38,632 nt of DNA from JAQVWU01 sp964628455 (GTDB taxonomy: Bacteria > Bacillota > Clostridia > Oscillospirales > CAG-272). Positions 1 to 8,210 of this stretch are shown one piece after another. How positions within the stretch are numbered: position 1 is the first letter of the stretch; every line of letters starts with the position of its first letter. Below the pieces are notes generated by a model that made no database searches, had not been told where the DNA came from, and saw only the letters and a list, made by a program, of their open reading frames with translations. The stretch covers positions 1-38,632 of the forward strand of contig CAZVPD010000016.1 of assembly GCA_964628455.1 (NCBI GenBank), written 5' to 3'. Made by a program: the position numbers and the translations under genes.

Positions 1-429
1 CATATCCATATTCTTTATGTTGCGTGAAAATTATTTGTCATTCAGTTAACCCTAATTACTTCTAAAAACATCGAATAAATTCAAAGAATGAAACCCGGAT
101 AAGCGGTTTTAAATATATAAGAAAAATTAAACGGCAGGATCACAATACGGATACAGGCGAATATTCCTGTAAGATATTTTTATTATAAACCTTCGGCAAA
201 TACGATGCAAGCCTTTTGTTAAAAATCGGGTGATTTACATTCTGCCCGGTGCATTTTTCCCGGAACGGGCGAACCGCCGTGTTTGCGCGGTCTGCTGCTT
301 TTCGGGATATTTTACGGATATTTATCGGAGGAAATCATTGACAATACCGAAAAATATGCTACTATGGTGATGCGGGGATTTCTCCGCAGAGGATTGTGAA
401 GAGAACAAGGAAAGGGACGGGGATTTTCA
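1..429. other. AT-rich leading intergenic region
   Basis: No convincing gene enters from the left edge. The first 240 bases are AT-rich with scattered stops. Around 244-285 there are short GC-rich inverted repeats (GCCCG/CGGGC and ACCGC/GCGGT) that could form small hairpins, and 374-389 holds another (GCGG..CCGC). None has a clear U-run, so no terminator is called. A GGAGG at 328-332 precedes a TTG, but that frame closes after about ten codons. The region most likely carries the promoter and 5' untranslated region of the gene at 430. Confidence 0.5.
338..365 (+). promoter_or_regulatory. Candidate sigma-A promoter for the carbohydrate island
   Basis: TTGACA at 338-343 is a perfect -35 box, followed after 16 bases by TACTAT at 360-365 (4 of 6 matches to TATAAT). 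It would start a transcript about 60 bases before the gene at 430. The weak -10 and 16-base spacing keep confidence moderate. Confidence 0.4.
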
Positions 430-2382
430 ATGAAAAAAATCGCAGCGGTTTCGGCCCGGGATACGGACGTGATCAATATTATAAGACTCGCTGGGAATTC
501 TGTCGATGTCATTAAGCAGGAGGATATGGAAACCGCCGGCCTTGCTTCCTATGATGCCGTCATGTTCTGCGGAGGGACAGACGGTCAGCCGATGAAATTC
601 ACCGTGCAACAGTGGGATATCCTTCTCGGAATGTATATAAAAAAGTCGCCGAAGCTGTTTGCCGAATTTTGTCCTTATTTCGGGGTGATCAAGTGTTCGG
701 GACCGGATTCCACGCGTTATATGCGGCCTGCCGCGGCCGATAATATCCGCATCGAAGGGATCGAATGCGGTGATCTTTTCGATGAACAGAGCAATATGAG
801 GCTGAGTCCCTATTCGATGCCTTTAAACGCGCGTGTGTGGCTGAATTATTATAAAAATCCCCGGGGATTTTATAAGCTGGACGGATCCGTAAGCAGTATG
901 CCCGATTCTCCCGCGCTCTTTTCGGCTGACGATTTCCTGTTGTTCTGCGCTTTCCGGATATCGGACTTCTGCTCCGCGCGCTTCGCGCCCAAAAGAAAAT
1001 GGTTCGCGCTGGTGCGCGGGATCATCGGATGGCTGGGCGGTGAAAAGCCGGAATTATCGCTTCTGTCCGGGTATTACGACAGTCATTCCTACTATACCGT
1101 TCCGTGCGGAGAGGATGAATTTGAGGAGCGCGCCTCCGAAGGCGTCGACCGCGTATTCGCCTGGATCCGGAACGCCGGGATGCTCGTAAAGCGCGGAGAT
1201 TCCTGTTATGCGATTTCGGAAGGGCTTCTTGCTTCGGTATATCACGACGGAAGTCAGGACAAGGGTGCGCTCCGCAACGACTCGACAGGTGAAACTTCGT
1301 TTTTATACTTTATGAAATATCTGCAGACAGGCGATAAAAAATTCCGCGAAATATCGGAACAGCTTTCCGTGCTCGGAAAGGAACTGATCACTTCGTATGA
1401 CAACAGCCTTGACGGTTTCGGATGCTGGAATCTCGAAAGCGCATACACGGTCTGTTACCAGGATGATACCGCGCGCGGATTTTTACTGCCGCACCTCTAT
1501 CGCATGCTGTATACGGGAGACCGGAAAGACGAGAAAATCGTGCGCCGTTCGCTCGATTTTCTGCTGCGCACGACCTCCGGAAACGGACTTCGCTCCCCCC
1601 GGACCGATATCGTCAGCTTCGACCCGCCGCTGCTGACTGCTTGGGGGCAGCAGGGATGCCTGTCACCCGAGGAACTCGGAAAAACGGCGGAAGGAACGCC
1701 GAGTGCACACTACAACGGCACCTATATGGCAGCCCTCCTTCTCGCCTACAAAGTTTTCGGCGACGAAAAATATTTAAACACGGCCGTCCGCGGAATGACG
1801 TCCTTTATGAAAGTATATCCGGAAACCGCGCGCGAGCACAGCGAGACACAGGAATACTGCCGGCTGATACTCCCGCTGGCCCTGCTTTACTGGGCGACGG
1901 GAGAGCAGATTCATAAAGAATGGCTTTACCGTGTCACCGCGGACCTTGAGAAGTTCAGACAGCCCGACGGCAGCTTCGTCGAATGGGACACGGGTTACCG
2001 CGCGTCCTGCGCCGGCGTCGTAGGAGGAGAGTCGTCGGTCCTGTGTGAAAACGGGAATCCGGTCGTGGATATGCTTTATTCGATCAACTGGCTGCCGGCT
2101 GCGTTCGCGCAGGCTTATCTGATCACGGAAGATGAGAAATTCAGGGTCCTCTGGAGGGATATCTGCCGCTTTTTGCTTTCCGTTCAGATCCGGAGTCATA
2201 ACAGGATGATCGACGGCGTGTGGACGCGGGCTTTTGATGTCTCCCTCAATGAGGTATACGGCGTCCCGAACGACGTCGGCTGGGCACCCTGGTCCGTCGA
2301 GTGCGGCTGGACCATGGGGGAGATACCGGTCGGTATCCTCATGGGGCTCCTGTCGGACAGTCTCCGAAAATTCTATCGTTAA
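430..2382 (+). CDS. Putative alpha-helical-barrel glycosidase with amidotransferase-like N-terminus
   Basis: A 650-residue protein with no signal peptide, so probably cytoplasmic. Residues 1-75 resemble a Rossmann-like/class I amidotransferase-type segment (an alternating strand-helix pattern with YDAVMFCGGTDG). Residues from about 260 to 640 are helix-rich, with repeated aromatic segments such as SFLYFMKYLQTGDKKF, TYMAALLLAYKVFGD and WLPAAFAQAYLI. These resemble the hairpin repeats of (alpha/alpha)6-barrel glycosidases and lyases (GH88/GH105/GH127-type folds). The family is not recognised and catalytic residues cannot be assigned. The start at 430 follows a purine-rich GGAAAGGGACGGGG stretch. 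It is first in a same-strand group with a solute-binding lipoprotein and two other glycosidase-like genes, which supports a role in intracellular breakdown of imported oligosaccharides. That role is inference. Confidence 0.6.
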   Translation: MKKIAAVSARDTDVINIIRLAGNSVDVIKQEDMETAGLASYDAVMFCGGTDGQPMKFTVQQWDILLGMYIKKSPKLFAEFCPYFGVIKCSGPDSTRYMRPAAADNIRIEGIECGDLFDEQSNMRLSPYSMPLNARVWLNYYKNPRGFYKLDGSVSSMPDSPALFSADDFLLFCAFRISDFCSARFAPKRKWFALVRGIIGWLGGEKPELSLLSGYYDSHSYYTVPCGEDEFEERASEGVDRVFAWIRNAGMLVKRGDSCYAISEGLLASVYHDGSQDKGALRNDSTGETSFLYFMKYLQTGDKKFREISEQLSVLGKELITSYDNSLDGFGCWNLESAYTVCYQDDTARGFLLPHLYRMLYTGDRKDEKIVRRSLDFLLRTTSGNGLRSPRTDIVSFDPPLLTAWGQQGCLSPEELGKTAEGTPSAHYNGTYMAALLLAYKVFGDEKYLNTAVRGMTSFMKVYPETAREHSETQEYCRLILPLALLYWATGEQIHKEWLYRVTADLEKFRQPDGSFVEWDTGYRASCAGVVGGESSVLCENGNPVVDMLYSINWLPAAFAQAYLITEDEKFRVLWRDICRFLLSVQIRSHNRMIDGVWTRAFDVSLNEVYGVPNDVGWAPWSVECGWTMGEIPVGILMGLLSDSLRKFYR

Positions 2383-2498
2383 GGCTGCGGCACCGCCGTT
2401 TAGAAAGGATCCGGGAAAAACATCACGCGATTCATCTCTGTTTTATCTTTCAGACAAACGTATTGATCTGTTTTACTTTTGTGAAAGAGGAGGTCTCT

Positions 2499-3986
2499 AT
2501 GAAAAAACCGGTTCTGTGTATGTTGGCTGCCCTTTTTATTCTGATGCCTGCGGCGGGCTGCGCTCCGGACAATCCGGAAGAAACAGGCGTATCGGACGCG
2601 GAATCAGCATCTGCGGAAACAAGCGAAACGGTTGATTCCGGCATCGAAGAGATTTTTAAGAACAAACTCAACGGAGAAACGATCACGTTTATCTGTCAGG
2701 CTGATTATTATCTCGGTGAAAACGAATGTGAAATAAGCTATGAATTAACGGATATTCAGGGAGACGTACTCAAAGAGGCCGTGTATCAGAGAGCGAGGTA
2801 TGCGGAAGAAAACCTGAATGTAAAAATATCCGCTTCCGTCACAAACGCTTCGAAATATCCGTCGGTGATAACCAATCTCGTCGCTTCGGGAGATCCCTCC
2901 GTCGACGCGGCGGCGGCATACAAAAGAACAACCAATGAACTCGCCGCGAAAGGCAATTTTTATAATCTGCGCACAATCGGCACGCTTGACCTCGATGAAA
3001 GCCGCTGGGATCGGAATTTTAACCGGTATTATTCGTATAATGACGGGAAACAGCAGTATATAGCGACCGGAGAGATCCTGTATAACGATAATTATACGAA
3101 TGAAGTCCTTTATTTCAATAAGAAACTGATCGATGACTATTCTTTGGAATCACCATACGGCATTGTCCGCACGGGCAAATGGACCGTCGAAGAGATGAGC
3201 CGGATGATTTCCGGAATTCGCGGCGATATCAACGGGGACGGCAGATACGATACGGAAGACCGCTGGGGGCTTTCGTGCAACAGCGGCGCGCTTGCCACCA
3301 TGCTCGCCGATTTCGGAATGCCTTCCGTGACGGTCGGTGCCGACGGAAAATACGGCATAACCGCCGATATACTCGGGGAAAGATATTATACGGCGGCGCA
3401 AAAAATCTGGGAGGCGGTTATCAGGTCCCCCGATACGCTGCTGGTCGAACATATGGGCAATGATTACCAAAAACGCACCGATATGGCGTCAAACGGCCGG
3501 TTCCTTTTCTGGAGTTCGGCAATCGGCGCGATATCGAATTTCAGAAACGTATCCGAATTTGACTTCGGTCTTCTCCCTTATCCCAAATACGACGAATCAC
3601 AGGAACAATATCTGACGGTATCATCCCCATGGGCGGCGATCGTCGCGGTTTCGGCCGTTACGGCGCAGCCCGAGCAGACGGGGACCGTACTTGAGGCTTT
3701 GGCTGCATCGGCTGCCGGTATGCTGACACCCGTCGCGATCGAAAAGCAGATCCTGACAAAATCGACGCGCGATGAAGATTCGATGGAAATGCTTGAAATA
3801 AGCTTTAAAAATATGTCCTATGACCTGCTGGCAGACAATAACTGGAGCGGTTTTTACAACATGACCTGTGCTGTCTCCCTGTCGGATTCATTCGATCTGG
3901 CTTCGAAACTCGAATCGATCCGCGGCAGTATGGTCAAAGCGCTGGACGACGGTATCGCCGTTTACACGGAACTTCTCGGCCGGTAA
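2499..3986 (+). CDS. Extracellular solute-binding lipoprotein (family 1, sugar type)
   Basis: A 495-residue lipoprotein. The chosen ATG follows AGAGGAGG at spacing 6 and begins a classic lipoprotein signal peptide (MKK, hydrophobic core, PAAGC with Cys21 as the lipidated residue). An upstream in-frame ATG near 2301 would add 66 non-signal residues overlapping the previous gene and is rejected. The mature part has the bilobed type I solute-binding pattern. It includes an internal DINGDGRYDTED loop, a Ca-binding-like insertion common in sugar-binding proteins of Clostridia, and a C-terminal ASAAGMLTPVAIEKQI..RDEDSMEML segment. It should capture an oligosaccharide at the outer membrane face. No matching permease genes lie nearby, so it must use permeases encoded elsewhere or beyond the window. 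It sits 116 bases after the putative glycosidase at 430. Confidence 0.85.
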   Translation: MKKPVLCMLAALFILMPAAGCAPDNPEETGVSDAESASAETSETVDSGIEEIFKNKLNGETITFICQADYYLGENECEISYELTDIQGDVLKEAVYQRARYAEENLNVKISASVTNASKYPSVITNLVASGDPSVDAAAAYKRTTNELAAKGNFYNLRTIGTLDLDESRWDRNFNRYYSYNDGKQQYIATGEILYNDNYTNEVLYFNKKLIDDYSLESPYGIVRTGKWTVEEMSRMISGIRGDINGDGRYDTEDRWGLSCNSGALATMLADFGMPSVTVGADGKYGITADILGERYYTAAQKIWEAVIRSPDTLLVEHMGNDYQKRTDMASNGRFLFWSSAIGAISNFRNVSEFDFGLLPYPKYDESQEQYLTVSSPWAAIVAVSAVTAQPEQTGTVLEALAASAAGMLTPVAIEKQILTKSTRDEDSMEMLEISFKNMSYDLLADNNWSGFYNMTCAVSLSDSFDLASKLESIRGSMVKALDDGIAVYTELLGR

Positions 3987-4026
3987 GGATCTTCCGTATT
4001 TTTTGGTGTTGAGAGGGGAAGAGTAT

Positions 4027-4917
4027 ATGCAGAACTCCGGATCAAAAGAAGAAAATAAAAACGGGAAAAAAATAACAGTATGTCCCCGTTCGGGCGAGTG
4101 TCTTGTCGAGACTTCCGTTCTTCTGTGGAAGAACAGCTGGGTCCGCCTTGAATTTATCCGTAAAAATTTTCCGGGAAGCGATACACCGGGCATCAATTTC
4201 GCACGTGTCAGGGACCTCGCCTCGGGAGACATCCTGTGCAGATGCATGGAGGGATTCGAGCTTCATTCGGCGTATGCGGAGGAAAATGCATTCTATGTTT
4301 TCGCCACCGATTACTGGAACATCTACATGTCGAAAACTTTTGATTTTCAGTGGTGGAGCCGTCCGCTTATGGTGCTGAACAATCATGACAGGTTCATACA
4401 GCATCAGAACAACAGCGTTTGCTTCGACGGAAGGCGTTATGTCATGGCGGTCGACCTTCTGGGCGGACCGTATAATTTCACCGTTTGCTTTGCCTGTTCT
4501 TACGGCCTGGAGGATTTTCATTATATTCCCGCCGCTGTATACCGCTCTGATCTGTATACCTCCTCACCCCGGCTTTATTATTCGGAAGGCATGTATTACC
4601 TGCTTCATGTGCGCTGCTCATCCTCCGGAAACAGCCCTGTTTATGAGCAGTTTATCACCCGTTCCCCCGACCTTATCCGCTGGTTCGATTCTCCTCTCAA
4701 TCCCGTTCTGTCTCCGGATCCCGCTTACATGATCCGATATACGGACGGGACCGAAAAACCGGAATGCAATGTAAGCGATCTGAACGTTTACGAGAAGGAC
4801 GGGCTGACATGGGGGGATTTCAGCACCGGCACACAGGAAGCATTCTCCATCCCCACATATCGGCACTTCTGTTTTGAAGGCGGGCTGAATGAATTCTTCC
4901 TGTCTTTCTTTGAGTAA
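4027..4917 (+). CDS. Beta-propeller protein, glycosidase-like, function unassigned
   Basis: A 296-residue protein read from the ATG at 4027, preceded by GAGAGGGGAAGAG. A longer reading from 3868 would run through the end of the solute-binding gene and is not used. There is no signal peptide. The sequence has repeated beta-strand blades: FYVFATDYWNIYMSKTFDF, NSVCFDGRRYVMAVDLLGG, SPRLYYSEGMYYLLHVR, FITRSPDLIRWFDSPLNPV. The pattern of display strand, 'S.D...W' and short loop recalls five-bladed propellers of GH43/GH32/GH130-like enzymes. Conserved acidic catalytic residues cannot be placed with confidence. It lies 40 bases after the solute-binding gene and 51 before the next glycosidase-like gene, so co-transcription is likely. 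Cytoplasmic carbohydrate processing is an inference from context. Confidence 0.55.
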   Translation: MQNSGSKEENKNGKKITVCPRSGECLVETSVLLWKNSWVRLEFIRKNFPGSDTPGINFARVRDLASGDILCRCMEGFELHSAYAEENAFYVFATDYWNIYMSKTFDFQWWSRPLMVLNNHDRFIQHQNNSVCFDGRRYVMAVDLLGGPYNFTVCFACSYGLEDFHYIPAAVYRSDLYTSSPRLYYSEGMYYLLHVRCSSSGNSPVYEQFITRSPDLIRWFDSPLNPVLSPDPAYMIRYTDGTEKPECNVSDLNVYEKDGLTWGDFSTGTQEAFSIPTYRHFCFEGGLNEFFLSFFE

Positions 4918-4968
4918 ACCGTATAAAACTGCGGATAATTTAGAGATACGGACCGGGAGGGGGACGCT

Positions 4969-6687
4969 TTGTTCAGCTTTATACACGGATATATGGACGG
5001 ATACTGGGAAGGCCTTATCCGTCACGGGATGATCGGCGACACCGGCGGAGTCAAACTGCATCAGCACATCGATGTCCCCGAGGAAAAATGTTTTAACAGT
5101 TATGCGGCGCCGGGCACGCCGCTTTACGAAACCGTCCGCGAATGCAGCCGTATGTTTTATGTGGACCGACTTCAGGGCGGATGGTGGTATAAAAAATACA
5201 ACTGGGATCCTGCCCTGATCCGCAGATATTACGAATTGTGCGGAGATCGTATGCTCGGGTTTCAGCTGCATGAATGGGCATCCAATATGCACAGCGACTG
5301 GCAGCGGATCACAAACGGAATGAAGGACGGCGTGATCGAGTATACGGCGGAGGCGATCAGCCGCGCGGCGACTCTGCCTTCGCACCGAACCGGCGTTAAG
5401 CGCGTCTGGCTGGAAAGCGCCGGGGCGGATGAGTATGAAAAACTCAGAAAACCGTCCGGACTCGAAGAGAGCATACGGCAATACCGGGAACTTCTCTGCA
5501 GGCGCCGGCGTGAAACACTCGGTTCCCTTCTGCCGGCAGACAGTTACTGGCAGGCCGCACGCTGGGAAATTGCTGCCGGTGCGCGCGCCCTCATGCCCGA
5601 GATCGGTGCGCAGATACAGCATGAGCGCCTGCAGGTCGCGCTCACGCGCGGTATGGCGCGGACGGCCGGGCTGCAGTGGGGAACTTATTACGAGCCGTGG
5701 GGCGGTTCTCCGTTCGGCTGCTGCTATTACAAAAACGACATGATCTGCGAGTGGTATCTAACCGACCGGGAAAGCGACCTTTTCGGCGGATTCCATCCCG
5801 AGTCCGGTTCATCGAGGAAACTCCAGAAACGCCTGTATATGCACAGTCTGATGAGCGGAGCCCGTTTCCTGAGCGAGGAATACGGGACCTGCAACACTTT
5901 TTACGACTGGCGGGAGTACGGCCTGACCCCTTACGGCAAAGTGAAAAAGGATTTCCTCGGCTTTGTGTCCGGTCATCCGGAAATCGGCGATGTATATACG
6001 CCCGCCGTTATCGTCCTTCCGGTTGAATTCGAAGTATTCGACCTTAATTTTATTTCGGAGGGGCGGCAGTATCTGGGATATCCCGTACCGGACCCGGGCA
6101 CGCTTCGCAGGTTCTGCTATATGCGGGAACTCCTTACGGCTGTTTTTTGCGACGGCGGCGCCGCATACGGAAACGAAGGACACGTCATACAGAACAGCCG
6201 TTACGGGGATGTTTTCGATATCGTATATGAAGATGCAGGAGAGAAAGTGCTGTCGGGATACGGCATCATTGTCTGCGCGTCTCCGGACAGCAGGCTTCCT
6301 CATCATTTCCCGGCTCTTTCGGAACGAATGATCGCCGGACCGGATATCGGGCGGGTTCTGCACACGCTTGACATACGGCTCCGGGAATTTATCCCGTTTG
6401 ATATCCGGGGCAGCCTTTCCTGGATCATCAACCGCGCCGGGGAAAGGTTTATACTCGGGCTTTTCAACAACCAGGGCGTCATACGCACCCGTGAACAGGG
6501 AGAGGTCACGATGCCCGAAGCGGATACCGAGGTTTTCATATGCGGAGCCGGCGATTTTATCGTATTGGACGGCGACCGGCAGGCCCTGCGCCGATGCGGC
6601 GAAAGCGAATGGATATACCGGCTGCAGGCAGGGAGCTGCGCGGTGCTCGAAACAACGCATCCGATATCCTGCCGCCGGGATATATGA
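4969..6687 (+). CDS. Putative TIM-barrel glycosidase with GH42-like domain order
   Basis: A 572-residue protein starting at TTG 4969, set by GGGAGGGGG about 5 bases upstream; no ATG lies near that site. No signal peptide is visible. Residues 1-310 read like a (beta/alpha)8 barrel, with FQLHEWASNMHSDW, GLQWGTYYEPWGGSPF and ARFLSEEYGTCNTFYDW as strand-end segments rich in Glu, Trp and Tyr. Residues 335-470 look like a Rossmann/amidotransferase-like domain (TPAVIVLPVEFEVFD, YGIIVCASPD). The last ~95 residues look like a beta-sandwich (ERFILGLFNNQG). Barrel, Rossmann-like domain and sandwich is the order seen in GH42-type beta-galactosidases, but no family signature was recognised and the catalytic pair is not assigned. 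It closes the four-gene island and is followed by a strong terminator. Confidence 0.55.
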   Translation: MFSFIHGYMDGYWEGLIRHGMIGDTGGVKLHQHIDVPEEKCFNSYAAPGTPLYETVRECSRMFYVDRLQGGWWYKKYNWDPALIRRYYELCGDRMLGFQLHEWASNMHSDWQRITNGMKDGVIEYTAEAISRAATLPSHRTGVKRVWLESAGADEYEKLRKPSGLEESIRQYRELLCRRRRETLGSLLPADSYWQAARWEIAAGARALMPEIGAQIQHERLQVALTRGMARTAGLQWGTYYEPWGGSPFGCCYYKNDMICEWYLTDRESDLFGGFHPESGSSRKLQKRLYMHSLMSGARFLSEEYGTCNTFYDWREYGLTPYGKVKKDFLGFVSGHPEIGDVYTPAVIVLPVEFEVFDLNFISEGRQYLGYPVPDPGTLRRFCYMRELLTAVFCDGGAAYGNEGHVIQNSRYGDVFDIVYEDAGEKVLSGYGIIVCASPDSRLPHHFPALSERMIAGPDIGRVLHTLDIRLREFIPFDIRGSLSWIINRAGERFILGLFNNQGVIRTREQGEVTMPEADTEVFICGAGDFIVLDGDRQALRRCGESEWIYRLQAGSCAVLETTHPISCRRDI

Positions 6688-6720
6688 CGCAGCTCAGGTT
6701 CTGCCGGTATAAAAATCCGT

Positions 6721-6766
6721 AAAAAAAGTACGGAACCCGCATAAAACAGAAGGTTTCGTACTTTTT
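6721..6766. terminator. Bidirectional terminator between glycosidase-like gene and tRNA
   Basis: An 11-bp stem (AGTACGGAACC with GGTTTCGTACT, one G-U pair) is flanked by seven A on the left and six T on the right. It can end transcription from both sides. The right-hand T tract runs into the encoded CCA end of the minus-strand tRNA. Confidence 0.85.
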
Positions 6767-6842
6767 TGGCGTCCCTGGGCGGAATTGAACCGCCGACCCT
6801 TCGCTTAGGAGGCGAATGCTCTATCCCCTGAGCTACAAGGAC
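6767..6842 (-). tRNA. tRNA-Arg (anticodon CCU)
   Basis: A full 76-base cloverleaf on the minus strand. The acceptor stem is GTCCTTG/CAGGGAC with one G-U pair, and the D-arm is GCTC..GAGC. The anticodon stem TTCGC/GCGAA encloses CTCCTAA, giving anticodon CCU at 6807-6809. The T-arm is GGCGG/CCGCC with loop TTCAATT. Discriminator G is followed by an encoded CCA at 6767-6769. It reads AGG arginine codons. The 3' end abuts the bidirectional terminator. Confidence 0.97.
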
Positions 6843-6889
6843 GTATTTCGGCCGGAACAAAAGAAAAAATTCTTCGTCACAGTTTTTAT

Positions 6890-6918
6890 ATTATAACATA
6901 AAAAATTTAAATATTCAA
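6890..6918 (-). promoter_or_regulatory. Promoter of tRNA-Arg
   Basis: On the minus strand, TTGAAT (6913-6918) is followed after exactly 17 bases by TATAAT (6890-6895). This is a near-consensus sigma-A promoter about 48 bases upstream of the mature tRNA 5' end. Confidence 0.8.
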
Positions 6919-6935
6919 GTATTTTCCGAAATGAC

Positions 6936-6964
6936 TTGCAAATTTTTCTGTGTTATTATATAAT
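6936..6964 (+). promoter_or_regulatory. Promoter of LCP-glyQS unit
   Basis: TTGCAA (6936-6941), a 17-base spacer and TATAAT (6959-6964). It diverges from the tRNA promoter, with 17 bases between the two -35 boxes. The transcript would have a leader of roughly 150 bases before the ATG at 7122. GGTAAAAAC (7011-7019) and GTTTTACC (7063-7071) in that leader could pair. No T-box sequence was found there. Confidence 0.75.
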
Positions 6965-7121
6965 TATACAGTTGAGCAGCGGCGAGGTGCTTTTTTTGCC
7001 GCATTTGGCAGGTAAAAACCGCATATTCGGAGATTATCGGCTCTTTTATATAGAATAAGTATCGTTTTACCGGCGAAAAATGATGTGTACGGAACAATTA
7101 TCGCCGGAGGACAGGAGTATT

Positions 7122-8177
7122 ATGTCTTCAGTCATCAGAAATTTTATTGTGACTTTCTGTGTTTCCCTGCTTATTTTCGGACTGCTCTCCTATGCGATCG
7201 TAAGCAGCGTAGACAACGTTTTTTCTTCGGCCGAAGACGAAACGACCGCTCAGGATACGTCTCCGTCCGGGGAGACAGAAGAAACTCCCGGGAGCGAAAC
7301 CGGGGTGGAAACGGATGCGGAGGGGAATATCATTGAACCGGAAACGGATGCGGAAGGGAATATCATAGAACCGGAGACAACAGAGGGCAGAGAGATCACG
7401 CTGCTTCTTGTGGGAACCGACTATCAGCCGAATATTCTTAACGACTACGATTTTGCCGAGATCAACAAGGGAAGAACAGGCTTCCCCCTCAAAGCGCGTG
7501 AAGTCAGCGCCGATTCTGTCATGCTGATCAAAATCGACGAAACGGCAAAGGAATTTGTCTTTTCCGTGCTTCCAGCGGATATGAAGGTTCAGGCGGACGG
7601 CGGCGACGTCAGACTGGGTTCTTTATACAGTTTAAAGGGTATCCATTATATGCGCAATAAAGTTACCGCCATGACAGGGCTAACGATCGATTTTTACGCC
7701 GTTGTATCGATCCCCGGATTCACCGCGGTCATCGACGAACTCGGCGGCATCAATATGACGGTTCCCGTGGATATGAATTACGCGGACGAATCGCAGCAGC
7801 TGACCATCCGTCTCAATAAAGGCGCTCAGACGCTCAGCGGAACCGACGCGGTCAATATGCTTCGTTATAAACTGTATTCAAACGGCGACACGTCCCGCCG
7901 CGCGATGGCGGTCACCTTCGCCCGGGCTTTGCTGAGAAAAATGACTGTCCCGGCCTTTATGACGCAGTCCGCCGAACTGTATTCGTCTCTTTCAAAATAC
8001 ATCGAAACGGATTTTACGCTGAATGACCTCAGCCTTTATCTTGATCTGATCTTTTTATATCCCGAGTTTACCTCGACGGAGATCAATTATCCGGGTACGG
8101 CCGGTTCTTTTGACGGCAACACATATTTTGAACCGGACCTTTCCTCTGCGATCAGTCTTTACAGAAAATACAGATAA
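7122..8177 (+). CDS. Divergent LytR-CpsA-Psr (LCP) domain membrane protein
   Basis: A 351-residue protein. The ATG at 7122 is chosen because GGAGGACAGGAG lies just upstream; the earlier ATG pair at 7080-7085 lacks a site. Residues 6-28 form a membrane segment, then an acidic Thr/Glu-rich linker (about 35-90) with a tandem 11-residue repeat, then an LCP fold from about residue 92. Seen LCP landmarks are LLVGTD, DFYAVVSIPGFTAVIDELGG and NGDTSRRAM. LCP enzymes transfer polyprenyl-linked glycopolymers onto peptidoglycan outside the cell. Here two arginines normally contacting the lipid pyrophosphate appear replaced: RSDT becomes S129-ADS and PRD becomes PA152D. Ligase activity is therefore uncertain. 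The gene lies 33 bases before glyQS in the same direction. Confidence 0.8.
   Translation: MSSVIRNFIVTFCVSLLIFGLLSYAIVSSVDNVFSSAEDETTAQDTSPSGETEETPGSETGVETDAEGNIIEPETDAEGNIIEPETTEGREITLLLVGTDYQPNILNDYDFAEINKGRTGFPLKAREVSADSVMLIKIDETAKEFVFSVLPADMKVQADGGDVRLGSLYSLKGIHYMRNKVTAMTGLTIDFYAVVSIPGFTAVIDELGGINMTVPVDMNYADESQQLTIRLNKGAQTLSGTDAVNMLRYKLYSNGDTSRRAMAVTFARALLRKMTVPAFMTQSAELYSSLSKYIETDFTLNDLSLYLDLIFLYPEFTSTEINYPGTAGSFDGNTYFEPDLSSAISLYRKYR
7311..7376 (+). repeat. Tandem 33-bp repeat in LCP linker (2 copies)
   Basis: Units 7311-7343 and 7344-7376 each encode TDAEGNIIEPE. They differ at three bases, all in third codon positions and synonymous (GAG/GAA, ATT/ATA, GAA/GAG). The repeat lengthens the extracytoplasmic spacer between membrane anchor and LCP domain. 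Confidence 0.95.
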
Positions 8178-8210
8178 AATAACATTTCCGGTCAGGAGAA
8201 CAGAATCAAA

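Noticed and set aside
338..371. Short leader peptide starting at TTG 338 after GGAGG
   Set aside because: It closes after about ten codons with no recognisable leader function, and its TTG is also the start of the likely -35 box.
4618..5622. Long antisense frame of 334 codons across two plus-strand genes
   Set aside because: No ribosome site, no recognisable domain, Arg/Ala-rich composition typical of antisense shadow frames, and it spans the boundary of two better supported genes.
5809..6660. Antisense frame of 283 codons in the TIM-barrel-like gene
   Set aside because: No family features and no ribosome site; the sense frame shows coherent domain order.
7080..7121. Earlier in-frame ATGs for the LCP gene
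   Set aside because: They lack a ribosome site, while GGAGG and AGGAG sit directly before the ATG at 7122, which also starts near the membrane segment.
6971..8210. T-box riboswitch for glyQS
   Set aside because: No GGGTGG-ACCGCG-type T-box sequence or matching terminator was found in the LCP leader or in the 33-base gap before glyQS.
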